NCBI GenBank assembly: GCA_002007465.1
Contig: LNAC01000860.1
Coordinates: 317,225 to 381,224, forward strand
DNA length: 64,000 nt
Reading direction: 5' to 3'
Source of the DNA: Ailurus styani
Taxonomy: Eukaryota > Chordata > Mammalia > Carnivora > Ailuridae
Shown: piece after piece, positions 33,534-45,135 of the stretch
How positions within the stretch are numbered: the first letter of the stretch is position 1
Layout: every line of letters begins with the position of its first letter
The notes under the pieces: generated by a model
Databases searched by the model: none
Seen by the model: the letters and a program-made list of their open reading frames with translations, nothing else
What the model was told of the DNA's origin: nothing
Position numbers and translations under genes: made by a program

Positions 33534-33892
33534 TGATATGGATTGAATGTGTCCCCCCTAAAATTCATATGTTGATATCTAATCCCCAATGTAATAATAT
33601 TTGAAGGTGGGAACTTTGGGTGGTGATTAAGTCATAAGGATGAAACCCTTATCAATTGGATTAGTGCCCTTATAAGAATAAGCCAGGAAATAGCTTGCTC
33701 TTTTGCTGCCATGTGAAGATAAAAAAGAATTCAGCTATCTGCAACCCAGAAGAGTTTTCTTACCAAAACCCAACCAGGCTGGCACCCTGATCTCAGACTT
33801 CCAGCCTCCAGACTGTGAGAAATACATTTCTATTTTTTGTACATAATCCAGTCTCTAGTAGTCGGTTATATCAGCTCAAATGGACTAAGACA
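33534..33892 (+). mobile_element. MLT1-like (ERVL-MaLR) solo LTR
   Basis: It starts TGATATGGATTGAATGTGTC and continues AAATTCATATGTTGATATCT, TTGGATTAGTGCCCTTATAA, CTGCCATGTGAAGAT and CCAGCCTCCAGACTGTGAG. It ends TGGACTAAGACA. These landmarks in this order match MLT1-type LTRs. No exact 5-bp duplication was found (ctgac against taaat). It sits inside degenerate L1 sequence. Confidence 0.82.
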
Positions 33893-34121
33893 TAAATGTA
33901 AATACATAGGATTTTAAAAAATATTTCATTTTCTAAAAGGTAGTAGGCTACTTAAATATCATAGTAGGGAAATTGATAACATATGTAGATTCACAATGCA
34001 TATAAATGATACCAAAAAGGTTAAGAGTGGGAAAAATGGAAGTATACTGCTGTTAGTTTTTTTTGTTATATGTGAATGCATATAATATCACTTGACATGA
34101 GACTGTGATTAAATAAAAATG
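33893..34121 (+). mobile_element. Degenerate L1 (old), sense, continued
   Basis: A-rich text with GATTCACAATGCATATAAATG and GGTTAAGAGTGGGAAAAATGG resembles the region just before ORF2 in old L1s. It probably continues the L1 interrupted by the LTR. Confidence 0.45.
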
Positions 34122-34130
34122 TATATTATA

Positions 34131-34254
34131 AGGGTGCTTGGCTGACTCAGTCTGTAGAGCATGCAACTCTTGATCTCAGGGTCATGAGTTTGAGTCCCAT
34201 CATGTAGGGGGTAGACATTATTTTAAAAAATAAACTTATTAAAAATACTATAAA
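34131..34254 (+). mobile_element. Short tRNA-Lys-type SINE (carnivore)
   Basis: GGTGCTTGGCTGACTCAGTC, TGTAGAGCATGCAACTCTTG and GGGTCATGAGTTTGAGTCCC keep recognisable tRNA A-box and B-box spacing (GAGTTTGAGTCCC as B box). It lacks the CT-rich middle of standard Can-SINE. The exact duplication tatattata lies at 34122-34130 and 34255-34263. A second copy of this short type is at 56649. Confidence 0.85.
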
Positions 34255-34559
34255 TATATTATAAATCATAAAACAACCACTAAAATATCAAAACATTTAT
34301 AGCCAATAAAGCCAAAAAAGGAGAGAAAATTGAATCATAAAAAATATTCATTTAATCCAAAAGAAAGCAGGAAAAGAGGAAAAAAGAAATGAATCATAGC
34401 CAAGACAATCAGAAAACAAATAGCAAGGTGGTAGATTTCTGCCCACCATATCAATAATTACATTACAGGTGAAATGTATAAATGCCTGAATTACAGATCA
34501 GAAATTGCCAGACTGGATAAATAAAGTAAGACCCAAATATAATTCTTATAAGAAACATA

Positions 34560-35460
34560 CTTTAATTATAAAGACACAAATAGGTTAAAACATTGGAAAA
34601 AGATATTCCATGCTAACTCTAATCAAAATAATGCTGTTGGAGCACCTGGGTGGCTCAGTCATTTAGGCATCTGCCTTCAGCTCAGTTCATGATCCCAGTG
34701 TCCTGAGATTGAGCCCTGTGTCAGTTTCCCTGCTCAGTGGGGAGTCTGCTTCTCCCTCTCCCTATGTCCCTTCCACTGATTGTGCTCCCTCTCTCTTTCA
34801 TGCTCTCTCTCAAATAAATAAATAAAACTTTTTTTTTTGGAAAAAAGATAATGCCGACATGGTTATATTAATACAAGACAAACTAGATTTCAAAGCAAAA
34901 ATATTACCAGAAATAAAAGTTATTTTGTAACAATAAAGAAGCCAATTCATGAAGAAGATATAACAATCCCAAATACTTATGCACTTACTAATGAAGCTTT
35001 AAAATACATAAAACAAAAACTGATAGACTCGCAAGGAGAAACACACAATTCCACAATTTGTCTCTCTCTAATTGACTGGACAAGTAGGCAGAAAACCAGT
35101 AAGGGTACAGAAGACTTAAATAATATTCACAGTCTACCTGGTCTAATTGACCTAATTTATAAAATATTGCAACCCAAAACCAGCAGAATTCACATCATTT
35201 TCAAGTGCATATGGACCATTTACCAAGATATACCATACTCTGTCTCATAAAATAAGTCTCAGTATATTTGAAACAGTTCAAGATGTGCAAAGTACGTTAT
35301 TTAATCACAATAGAATTTAATTAGATTAAAGGGAAAAAAAACTAAAAGAGCCCCACATATTTGGAAATAAAATGGCATACTTCTTTATAAACTATAGAAC
35401 AAGGAAAAATTAAAGGGATTTTAGAAAGTATTTTGAACTGAATGAAAATAAAAACATAAA
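34560..35460 (+). mobile_element. Degenerate L1 ORF2 5' portion, sense, split by a SINE
   Basis: L1 text in sense: ATATTCCATGCTAACTCTAATCA, ATACAAGACAAACTAGATTTC, GAAGATATAACAATCCCAAATA, CACATCATTTTCAAGTGCA and CATATGGACCATTTACCA, the endonuclease-module region of ORF2. Many stops. The Can-SINE at 34637-34843 interrupts it. Confidence 0.75.
34637..34843 (+). mobile_element. Can-SINE, older head type, nested in L1
   Basis: Reads GAGCACCTGGGTGGCTCAGT, GGCATCTGCCTTCAGCTCAG and a CAAATAAATAAATAAAAC tail. A likely duplication, aaaataatgctg / aaagataatgccg, flanks it. Confidence 0.92.
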
Positions 35461-36092
35461 TTCTGGTTTCAGCTCTGACATGTAAAGAACTTGAAAGATG
35501 TCACTCTGATCCTTATAGCAGAAAAAGGTGAACAAACCCAAAACCACTGACTTTTCTTGGGCTCCTCAGAGAATAGAGATCAAAGAGGAACTCCTGGCTG
35601 CTGAAGTCTTGGGGGAAGCTCTAAAGTTTAGCTCCAGGTGCTCCATGAGATTCTCACAGTAAAAAGCCACAAAAGTCCTTTTTGTGACTCTGGAAGGGGA
35701 AGGGGAAGATTATTTATTGTGAAATATTCTCCATGAGGGCTGTGTAACAAAGCACTTCCTTCCAAGGGGTGGAAAAACTTTATAAGTCTTGCCTTATCTC
35801 AGATGGAGAAAATAATTTTTTCCATTTCAATTATCACTTGCCTTTCTGTCTCACCAAAGCATTGTGGAAGGGGAAGGTGAAATTATACCTCTGAAGAAAC
35901 ACTTGTGAACATCCATAGCCCAGAGAAACAGTTCCTCTAAGACTGAAAAGAACTCAAGATGATAAAATTCTTCCCCTTACCCATGCCTTGTTACCACACC
36001 GACAGAGCTTCAGGATAACAATGCAGGACAGCTAAAATAGCAACCAGATGCAGACTTCTCTGAGGAGGAGTCCTTAGGGAAGGAAGCAAAGA

Positions 36093-36139
<47 letters not shown>

Positions 36140-36145
36140 AAGAAG
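35461..36145. other. Unresolved sequence between two L1 segments, with (GA)n
   Basis: This portion separates sense L1 ORF2 pieces and may be a separate old insertion, but I could not name it. A (GA)n tract lies at about 36094-36138. Confidence 0.35.
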
Positions 36146-36149
36146 AAAA

Positions 36150-37012
36150 GGAAGAACTTTAACAATAAAACCAGATAGATATTACAAGAAAGGAAAAATA
36201 CAGACTGATAACTCCCATGAGCATGGATGCAAAATTCTAAACTAATCATTAGCAAATCAAATCCGACAATGTGTAAAAATAATTATACATCACAAACAAG
36301 CAGGGTTTATTTCAGGTTTGAAAGGCTATTCACAATCAAAACCCAATAAATGTAATCCATTGTATCAACAGCCTAAAGAAGAAAAATCATATGATCATGT
36401 AAGCTGATGTAGAAAGAGTATTTGACAAAATCCAATACTGATTTTTGATAATAACTCTAAGCAAACTAGAAGTACAGGGAAACTTTACCAACCTGATGAA
36501 GACTGTGTACTAAAACCCTGCAGCTAACATTATACTAACTGTTAAAAAAAATGGATGATTTCCCCTGAATTTGGAATCAATGCAAGGACGGTCTTTTCTC
36601 ATAATTCCTATTATACATTGTAGTAGTTGTCTCAACTAGTGCAATAAGACAAGAAAAAAATATATGTAGATTGAGAAGGAAGAAATACAATCTTTATTCA
36701 TAGATGACTTAATAGTTTATGTAGAAAATCCCAAGGAATCCACAAAATAACTCTTGGCAATAATAAGCAAGTATGCCACATGAAACAAGGTTAATATACA
36801 AAAGTCAATTGCTTTCCTATATGTCAGTAATGAACGATCGGAATTTAAAATTAAAAAATATTACTTAAAGGCACCAATAAATGAAATACTGAGGAATGAA
36901 TTTAAACAGGATCTACATGTGGAAAACTACAAAACTCTGATGAAAGAAATCAATATCTAATCAAATGGAGAGATATTTTATATTCATGGATTGGAAGACT
37001 CAATATTCTTAT
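36150..37012 (+). mobile_element. L1 ORF2 reverse-transcriptase region, sense, decayed
   Basis: Recognisable RT-module text: GGATGCAAAATTCTAAACTA, AATAAATGTAATCCATTGTA, GTATTTGACAAAATCCAATAC, and TTCATAGATGACTTAATAG, which reads F-I-D-D in place of the catalytic F/Y-A-D-D. Later come GTCAATTGCTTTCCTATATG and GAAAACTACAAAACTCTG. Multiple stops and indels make it non-functional. Confidence 0.82.
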
Positions 37013-37108
37013 ATATATTTGGAGGCTCTGTAGAAAAATATTTGTTTATAATCATTATATATTCTTGATGGGATAATCCTTTTGTCAATAAATAATGTCC
37101 TTTGTTTC

Positions 37109-37321
37109 TGTTTTTTTAATTTTATTTATTTTTACTTATTTATTTTTTTTAGAGAGAGAATGTGTGCATGTGCAAGTTGTGGGGGAGAAGGAGAGGGAGA
37201 GAGAGAATCTTAAGCAGCTCAGTGAGGAGCCCCACATGGGGCTCGATCTCATGACCTGGAGTTCATAACTTGAGCTAAAGTCTAGAAGGATGCTTAACTG
37301 ACTGAACCAGCCAAGAGCCCC
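37109..37321 (-). mobile_element. Can-SINE, older, nested in L1
   Basis: Reads TTAGAGAGAGAATGTGTGCA, CCCCACATGGGGCTCGATCT and CTGAACCAGCCAAGAGCCC. The 15-bp duplication atgtcctttgtttct / atgtcctttatttct flanks it. Confidence 0.92.
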
Positions 37322-37417
37322 ATGTCCTTTATTTCTTATAATAACTTTTTACAAAGTCTATTTTTTCTGATATTAATATAGCTACCCACCTCTCATTTAC
37401 TCTTTGCATGGAATATA

Positions 37418-37612
37418 CATATATATTTTAAAGATTTTATCTATTTGAGAGAGAGAGAGTAAATGTGTAGGGTAGTGGGGTGAAGGGAGAGGGAGAAGCA
37501 GACTTTCCACTGAGCAGGGAGCCCATTGTGGGGCTGGATCCCAGGGCCCTGAGATCATGATCTGAGCCTGAAGGCAGACACTTAACCAACTGAGCCACCC
37601 AGGTGCCCCTGA
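37418..37612 (-). mobile_element. Can-SINE, nested in L1
   Basis: Reads TTTTAAAGATTTTATCTATT, GAGCAGGGAGCCCATTGTGG and GAGCCACCCAGGTGCCCC. The exact duplication atggaatata lies at 37408-37417 and 37613-37622, within the antisense L1 string TTTGCATGGAATAT. Confidence 0.94.
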
Positions 37613-38960
37613 ATGGAATATATTTTAAAACAATTTCGCTTTAAACTTATTTACATCTCTTATAGACAGCATATAGTTAGATTATGTGTTTTTTCAAAAT
37701 TCATTCTGCCAATCTGTCTTTTAATTGGTGAGTTCCATATGTGTCCATTTCAAGTAGTTACTGAATAGAAAGAACTTACTTTTGTCATTATGCTAATTAC
37801 ACTGTTTTATATCTTTTTTGTATCTCATTTTCACTGTTACCGCCTTCTTTTGTGTTTGATTTTTTTCCTATTGTGTCTTTTTAGTCCTTTCTCATTTCCT
37901 ATTCTGTATATATTTCAGTTATTTTCTTAGTGCTTACCCTGGGTATTTTAATTAGCATCTTAGATTTTAACAATGTAATTTGAATGAATACCAACTTAAA
38001 TGATATGCAAAAACTCTATGCTTATATAATTTTGCCCCCCTTACATTGTTATTTTTTACAAATTACATTGCTATATATTGTGCCCATTAACATAGATTTA
38101 TAATTGTTTCACATATGTTCAGTTTGAATCATATAGGCATAAAAAAGAGTAACCAGTCAAATATAATGCTAGGTTTTACATTTACCTATGTAGTTACATT
38201 TACCTGTGTTTTAAATTTTTTTTTATTTTTTCATATGGCTTCATGTAACTATCTAGTATCCTTTCATTTTAGCCTAAAGAATTCCCTTTAGCATTTCTTG
38301 TAGGGCAAAACTATAAAAGTGATGAACTCCTTCAACTTTAGTTTATCTGAAAATGTATTAATATCTTCCTCATTTTGAAAGAATGTTTTGCTGTATATAC
38401 AATTCTTCACTGAAAGATATTTTTTTCATTTTTTATTTCATCACTTTAATATATCATTATACTGCCTTCTGACTTCCATGGTTTTTGATGAGAAAATGGC
38501 TGTTAGTTGTATTGAAGATTCCTTGTACATGGTGAATTTTTTCTATTTTACTTCATTCAAGATTCTCTCTGTCTTTGATTTCTGATAGTTTGTTTATAAT
38601 GTGTCTCAGTGTAAATCTTTATCAGGTTATCTTGCTTAGAGGTCATTGAGATTGCTGGATGTGTAGATTCATGTCATTCATCCTCCTGGGGAAAATTGGG
38701 GCCATTATTTCTTCAAATATATTTTATATTTCTCTCTCCTCTTCTGGGACTCCCTTTAAGTATATGTTCTAACACTTTTTGGTGTCCCTCACCTCCTTAG
38801 GTCTGATCTAGGATGTCCAACATCCAGCTTTCATCAGGGATAGTTCCATGAGTATTTTTCCTTGCAAATAGGCCATACTTTATTTCTTCGGATGCATAGG
38901 ACCTTTTTATTAAAAACTGAACATTTTGAGAGTCATAATATGGTAATTCTGGAAACTAGA

Positions 38961-39400
38961 TCCTCCCTCTTCCCTAGGTTTTATAGTTGCTGCTTCCTGT
39001 GAGTTGTAATTGCATAGTGGCTTTTCTAAACTATTTTTTAAGACTGGATTATTTGCTGTGTATGGTCACTCAAGTCTCTTAATGGTGAACTAATGGTTTA
39101 TAAAGATTTTCTTAAAAACATGGAGCCACCACCACCCACATCTGGACCAAATAAATAAGCAAAAACAATACTATTTTGGTCTTGGAAGATTATCTTTGTA
39201 TTAGGGGACTTCTTCACAATGCTAAGCCAGGCCATTTACAATTCTACCTCAGCCTTTACATCCTGTTTCCATAGAGCTTGACAGTCAACCAGAGTTGAAA
39301 GCTTCGAGTTTTCTGATTCTTTTCTGAGCACATGTCCAACTCTGGACATATATGTAGCCTTCTAGATTTTTTATTATGTTTGTGTTTCCAAACCAACCTA
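38961..39400. other. Unassigned sequence between L1 and ERV remnant
   Basis: No gene was recognised. The boundary between the L1 5' region and the next element is not sharp. Confidence 0.3.
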
Positions 39401-41225
39401 CAAAATTCCTGAAAAATTAACAATTGGCTTATGTGACTTGCTGTTTACTGGTATGAACTGGCTTAAAGACATTCCAATTTAGTGTTCCCAGGAGTAAAAA
39501 ATGTAAAGACAGCAAAAGGGAAAGAAATCAAGCAGGGCCATCTCTCAGACAAAATTCCAGCTTTAGCTTAACCTTGCAGGGCTGCTCAGGAGTGGAAATT
39601 ATGTCATGAGGTATATTACAGGTTGTGGAAATGGAACTGGGTTTCCAAAGTCCCACATGAATCAGTTTTTAGCTAAGGCCTGCTTTAGGGTTATAAACTC
39701 CCTGGCACTTTTGGCTCTCCACTTACTGGACAAAGGGGAACCAATAGTTTGAAGGTAGTCTTCTCAAGAGAATTTCAAGAATGGGTTCTTAGAAACAAAA
39801 GAGTAACAAAGCCAGGGAAGGGGACACATAAATAATAAAAGAGAATTATGGGGACCTGGGTGGAGTATGGACATACCCATAGTGTCCATTCCTTGCTCTA
39901 GTCCAATCTACTTACATCATGTTAATTCCACTCTATCCTATTACAGCTTCTTGGAGATGTTGGGAAGAGAAAAAGGAAAACATTAAAATGGGGCGTTTTT
40001 AGGATGAGCTATAGCCCCCACTGCTCTGGTTGGTCAGAAAATCATAATTTACAGTCCTCTACTAACTCTTCTAGATTCTACTCACTATTACCACTTCTTC
40101 TGGTCTAGATGGTTGTGTGGTGAGTTGACTCCCTTATCCTTGAGGGGCTTTAGACCCTGGGTCTGTGCTTTTATCAGAGTGCAGTTATGGTAACTACTTT
40201 TTGTAGTCAAACCTGGATATGGAGGCCCCAAGGTCTCTTGGGCTCCAAATGCATTCTTCTCTTCCTATACTATGTAGGAACAATCCCACTTTTCATGATG
40301 ATTAAGGTATTACCCCACCAGTATAGTAACCTTATTTTTTTTGCCTAGCCTATTGGTGTGAGAAGCCCAATATGACCATGCAGCATTTGTAGCTCTATAT
40401 TAGTGGAATTCTTACTGTGAAATCATTCCTTCTCTCCGAGACAGACCTCCTAGATCTGTAGAACCTAAAATTGTTAGGGAGGAAAAATAATTACCATACA
40501 ACAGTCATTGGTTTAAGTTGTTGATGATGGATAGTACCATAAACTCATTACACATTATCTGTCAATATTCAGGCTAACAGCTTCTGGGTGATGTGTTATA
40601 TAATATGACCAGTTTATCCTGTGGTTTTATGTCCATTGTAGGTCTCTGTGCTATAAAGTGGGCTGTGTGGTCTGAGACAATGTCATTGCATGATCCCATG
40701 GTGGTATTTAAATAAATAGTCTGTGAGCTTCTGGACAGTGAGATATATGGACAAGAAAAGTGAACCCATACTCAATGGTCAAGACAGTTCTAATCAGGAA
40801 AATTCTTATTTTCAGGATGGAAGAGACTGACGTCATCATCTTGCCGTTATGAAGATGGGTGTTTCTCTTTAAGGGATAGAGCTACACTGAGGGGTAAATG
40901 TTTGTTCCTACTGCCACCAGGCCAAGCATTCAACAATAGCTAGATCAGTCTTGGTAAGAGAAAACCCATACTTCTGCTCATGCTTAGTCTATCTCATAGT
41001 CTGTCACATTAGAGCAGCTGAGGATAGAGGTTGGTTTTGTAGCTATTGAATAAATCATCCTCTCAACCAAGCCATGTAATGTCTCATCTGCAAGTTGATG
41101 GCCTCTGATGGACCTGCATCTGAGATACATAAATCCTCAAGCTTTGTGTCTACTCCTGCAGCACCATACGCATGGGGTTCCCAGGGTGGTAAGGATGATC
41201 TTGTCAATAGATGGTGCTGGGCCAA
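39400..41225 (-). mobile_element. Probable ERVL/MaLR internal-region remnant, antisense
   Basis: The plus strand shows text reminiscent of antisense ERVL/MaLR internal (gag-pol) sequence, for example GGGCTGTGTGGTCTGAGACAA, CCCATGGTGGTATTTAAATA and CATGTAATGTCTCATCTGCA. No open frame longer than about 124 codons survives and no LTR pair flanks it, so it is a decayed fossil with no coding capacity. The assignment rests on remembered resemblance only and should be confirmed with a repeat library. Confidence 0.45.
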
Positions 41226-41239
41226 CAGCATAGTTCTAA

Positions 41240-41750
41240 TAAATGATTGATTGTCTAAAACTAAAATAATAACAATGTATCTTTCATTTTTAATATATGC
41301 ATAAGTAAAATGCATGACAACAATGGCACAAAGGATGAGAGGAAATGGAAATATCTTCATGTAAGTTCTTACATTATAAGAGATGTTATATACTATTATT
41401 AGAAGATAGATTATAAGATAAAGATGCAAATTTTAAACTTTAGATGATCACTAAACTATAAAACAAAGAGAATTACTAATGAACCAATAATGAAGGTAAT
41501 AAGGAGACATGACAAATAGTAAATTAATTCAAAGGAATGCATGAAAAAAATAGAAAGGGAACAAAGAACAGCTGTAAGAAACACAAAACAGGTAGCCGGA
41601 TGGCAGACTGAACCCAAACACTTAATTGCATTAAATGGAGATGCCTTAAGTACCCTAAATAAAAGGCAGATATTGTCAGACTTAATTAATAAGCATAATT
41701 TAACTATGCACTCTTTAAAATAAATACACTTTACCTGTAAAGATAGACCT
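41240..41750 (+). mobile_element. Old L1 (L1M) fragment, sense
   Basis: Text such as GGTAGCCGGATGGCAGACTG, CTTAATTGCATTAAATGGAGATGCC and TAAGTACCCTAAATAAAAGGCAG parallels the start of ORF2 in old L1s (AAATGTAAATGGACTAAATGC). Frameshifted. Confidence 0.65.
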
Positions 41751-41969
41751 AGGTTAGAAGTCAAGGCATGCAGTAGGACATACAGCATGCAAACCCTAAT
41801 CAAAAGAAAGCTGTTGTTCCTGCCATCCAGCCTTTGCACACATCGTGTCCCCTACCTGCAAGTCTCATCGTGAAAATTCCCATGGCCAAACATCTCACTC
41901 CTTCGAAATCTTCTCCCAAATATCATCTCAGTATGACTCTGGATTTCCCTTTGTTAAAAAGTGGAAACT

Positions 41970-42165
41970 TGTGGTGCCTGTGTGGCCCAGTTGTTGGACA
42001 TCTGCCTTCAGCTTGGGTCCTGATCCCAGGGTCCTGGGATCGAGCCCCGCATTGGTCTGCCTGCTTGGCGGGAGGCCTGCTTCTCCCTCTCCCACTCCCC
42101 TTGCTTGTGTTCCCTCTCTTGCTGTGTCTCTCTCTCTGTCAAATAAATAAATAACATCTTAAAAA
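41970..42165 (+). mobile_element. Can-SINE, plus strand
   Basis: Reads TGTGGTGCCTGTGTGGCCCA, GGGATCGAGCCCCGCATTGG and a CAAATAAATAAATAACATC tail. The duplication aaaagtggaaac flanks it (41957-41968 and 42168-42179). Confidence 0.93.
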
Positions 42166-42179
42166 AAAAAAGTGGAAAC

Positions 42180-42545
42180 CTAACCACCATCTCGCCCTCT
42201 CTGCAGCTATATTCTTAATTCATTTACCCTGTTCTCTTGTTATTTTCCATAGGGCTAATCACCATCTAACTACTATCTGCTCATTTATTATGATGATTGT
42301 TTATTGTTTGTCTCTCCCCACAAGACATAAGCTCTGTAAGGTCAAAAGTCTTTGTTTTGTTCACTAATGTTATCTTCATGTTTACAATACTGTCTGGTGC
42401 ACAGACATTTGACTTATGTTTGTTGAATCCATGGGGAATTAAAGTAAAATGAATGTGAATGGGGTAGAAAAAAAGGTTGAAGTGACTATATAAATTAAGA
42501 TGAAGACTTCAGGAAGAGATTATGACCAGGAATAAAGAAAAACAT
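42180..42545. other. Possible L2/MIR-type relic, unresolved
   Basis: Text such as GACATAAGCTCTGTAAGGTCAAAAG and CTGTCTGGTGCACAGACATTTG resembles the 3' part of old L2-type elements. No gene. Confidence 0.4.
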
Positions 42546-42555
42546 TATATATAGG

Positions 42556-42750
42556 GGCGCCTGGGTGGCTCAGTCGGTGAAGTGTCTGCCTTCAGCTCAG
42601 GCCATGATCCCAGGGTCCTGGGATCAAGCCCCAAGTCAGGGGAGGGGGGTGTCTCTCTACTGAGGGGGGAGTCTGCTTCTCCCTCTCCTTCTGCCATTCC
42701 CCTCCCTGTGTTCTTTCTCTCAAATAAATAAGTATGAAATCTTAAAAAAA
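42556..42750 (+). mobile_element. Can-SINE, plus strand
   Basis: Reads GGGGCGCCTGGGTGGCTCAG, a G-rich middle (GGGGAGGGGGGTGTC) and a CAAATAAATAAGTATGAAATC tail. No clean duplication was found. Confidence 0.92.
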
Positions 42751-43676
42751 AAATAGAAGAAGAAAGAAAACTGAGTTCCCAGGCCTGCGAGGCTGAGGAC
42801 CAGATTCTAGGCTGTGCTGCTCTGGCTGAGTTTGAGGGAAAGGAAGGCAACTTGGCAGCCAGCCTGCAGACTGATAGTGTCCCAGGCCTGCCTCATGCTT
42901 CTGTGAAAATGAAACCCTGTTCATAAATAGGAAGAAGACACAGACACAAATAACGATAAGCATCATAATGGATGTTTACAAGTAAGTGATACAGGGGCTC
43001 AACAGAGGAGAAGATTCAACTGGTTCTGAGTGTCTGCAAAGACTTAATGGAGAAGCTGTCATTTGAGATGCCTCCAAAATGATACAACAGTTTCTACAGG
43101 CAAAGATGGAGTGGGTACGTGTCCAGGCAGAAGGAAGATTGGGCTCTGATATTCCATTTGCAGAGAGAAACAATGCTTGGTTAGGTACAATGGTTGTTCG
43201 GTCAATGATGTCTTATGTTCTGGAGGGGTGGGGAAGCCTTCTGCCACAGGGCTACTGGTTTTATCCCGAATTTCGTCCAGGGGCCTTTCTGAAAACCTGC
43301 ATCTTTCCTTGGCCACTCCTTGAAGCCACATCGTCTGGGGAGAAGCAGAAAAGCAGAAGCTAGTAGAAGCTAAGAAATACACAACTCAGCTGATTCATGA
43401 AGGATCTTGCAGCTCCAGCTCAGGAAGCAGCAAGAACAGGAATGATTTTAACCAGTGGTGGAGTCGGGTGTGAGCTCCTTACTGTATTTCCAGCATAGGA
43501 TGCCAGTTGCGATGATAGATCTGGGAAGGTTTGTGTCCATGTAGGGAAAAAACCAAGTCATTCACTGAATTCCTCTGGCCCAATTCTTAAGAGATTTGGG
43601 AATTTCAGCTTGGATCTGCTTTGAGATCAAGATATGAAGTGTAAGATCGAGTGGAAGAACAAGAGTCAGATTGGCT
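42751..43676. other. Unassigned sequence
   Basis: No gene or repeat was confidently recognised. Overlapping short frames on both strands show no domains. Confidence 0.3.
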
Positions 43677-43692
43677 GAAATTCTCAAATCCT

Positions 43693-43884
43693 ATTATTTT
43701 TTAAAGATTTATTTATCCAGTTGAGGAGGGGGAGGAGCAGAGGGAGAGGGAAAGAGAGAACCTCAAGCAGACTCCACACGGAGCGCAGAACCCGACATGG
43801 GGCTCGGTCTCACGACCCTAAGATCAGGACCTGAACCGAAACCAAGAGTCGGACGCTTAACCGACTGAGCCAGCCAGGTGCCCC
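43693..43884 (-). mobile_element. Older Can-SINE, minus strand
   Basis: Reads TTAAAGATTTATTTATCCAG, CAAGCAGACTCCACACGGAG and GAGCCAGCCAGGTGCCCC. The imperfect duplication gaaattctcaaatcct / gaaactctcaaattct flanks it. Confidence 0.9.
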
Positions 43885-43974
43885 TGAAACTCTCAAATTC
43901 TTAAAGGATCTTCTGAGTATTTCCTTGGGTTTCTTCATTCATCTTTAGAGGGATATAGTGTAGACCAAGAATGG

Positions 43975-44171
43975 AGAATCTATCCTCTGAAGTCAGACCA
44001 TATGGGCTCAAACCTTGCTCTACCGCTTATTGGCTACATATAGCTGGGCGATTTCCTTAACCTCTCTGAGCTCTGGTTCCCTCAGGTACAAAATGGAATC
44101 ATAGTAATGCTTACCTCAAGAGTCCTCGCATGAACGACGGTGATCTGTGCCTGGCATAGAGTTGCTATTAT
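43975..44171 (+). mobile_element. MIR SINE relic, sense, nearly full length
   Basis: The order GGGCTCAAACCTTGCTCTACC, GCTTATTGGCTACATATAGCTGGGC, TTCCTTAACCTCTCTGAGC, GGTACAAAATGGAATCATAG, TGTGCCTGGCATAGAGTTGC matches the MIR consensus from tRNA-like head through core to tail. Confidence 0.88.
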
Positions 44172-44947
44172 TTCAGGAAGAGGGAAGACAGCCAGGGTGA
44201 TACCAGCTGCCTGTGAGACAGTAATTAGAAGTAGAGATTCTACAAGAGCTGACAGGGAGCCAAGAGAGCGTAGGATTCCAGACTCTTACCTTGCAGGTGG
44301 CAAAACGGAGGCAAAAGCCATGGAGATTCTTCATCGCTGGACCAAGACCAAGACTATAGCGCTGGGTTAGGGTTCTTGTAATTGCTCAGGACCCATTTTT
44401 ATTAACAGTGTCCCCTTCTAGAAAAATCCCTGGGTTTCTGAGCTCTACAGTACAAATCATGATGGTCCAAATTGAAACCCTAAAAACTCATAACCCTCGG
44501 CTTCTTCCTTTTGAGCTTCTCTTCAGTGGCTACTTTCAGAGTCTCACCTCTCACCCCTCCTCCCCTGCCACCCGAGCAGAAAACAATCATTCAAACCATG
44601 GGTGCTTTCACTGTGTGCCCTCTCTGGAAACCACTCTGTGTTGGCTACACGCTTCACCCTTCACCTCTTTTCACTTTGCCTCCCTGCCCTCCTGAACTTT
44701 TCTGCTCTTCTCCAGGAAGGACAGAAGTACACACAGGGTCAAATGCAGGGATGAGGGCTTAAAATGTAAATAACAAATAACAATCCTTGGATCTGGTAAC
44801 ACAAAAGTCTTCCATCAGTGCCCAATCCCCTGCATCTTATTTATTCTCCCACCAATGGCCGCGTTTGCTAAATTCCTGGCATTCCCTTTGCTGTGTAACA
44901 TTGATGCGGCTGTGTTGCCATGTGAGGGGCTCAAAACCATGTTTGTG
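44172..44947. other. Unassigned sequence
   Basis: No gene or repeat was recognised. Open frames of 76-95 codons are unremarkable. Confidence 0.3.
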
Positions 44948-45135
44948 GGCACCTGGGTGGCTCAGTGGAATAAGCATCTGCCTTCAGCTCAGATCATGAT
45001 CCCAGGGTCCTGGGACTGAGTCCCGCATTGTGCTCCCTCTTCAATGGGGAGTCTGGTTCTCTCTCTGCCCCTTCCCATGCATTGTCTCTCTTTCCCTCTT
45101 TCACAAAAATAAATATCTTTAAATTAAAAAAAAAC
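44948..45135 (+). mobile_element. Can-SINE (first copy of a duplicated segment)
   Basis: Reads GGGCACCTGGGTGGCTCAGT, GGAATAAGCATCTGCCTTCAG, a CT-rich middle and an A-rich tail. It is repeated at 45213-45397 as part of the 44954-45211 / 45213-45472 duplication. Confidence 0.92.

Larger units (their letters stand above)
37020..38960 (-). mobile_element. Old L1 fragment, antisense, split by two SINEs
   Basis: Antisense L1 text: TCTGATATTAATATAGCTACC, TTTGCATGGAATATA, AGACAGCATATAGTTAGATT and TAATTGGTGAGTTCCATATG, then AGAATTCCCTTTAGCATTTC and TTGTAGGGCAAAACTATAAA toward the element's 5' side. It converges with the sense L1 that ends at about 37012. Two Can-SINEs interrupt it. Confidence 0.72.

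Noticed and set aside
34131..34254. Functional tRNA gene
   Set aside because: Although A- and B-box-like segments are present, the flanking target-site duplication and A-rich tail show that it is a tRNA-derived SINE. The same applies to all Can-SINE heads.
36700..36740. Active L1 reverse transcriptase
   Set aside because: The catalytic motif reads FIDD and the region is full of stops and indels, so it is a dead remnant.
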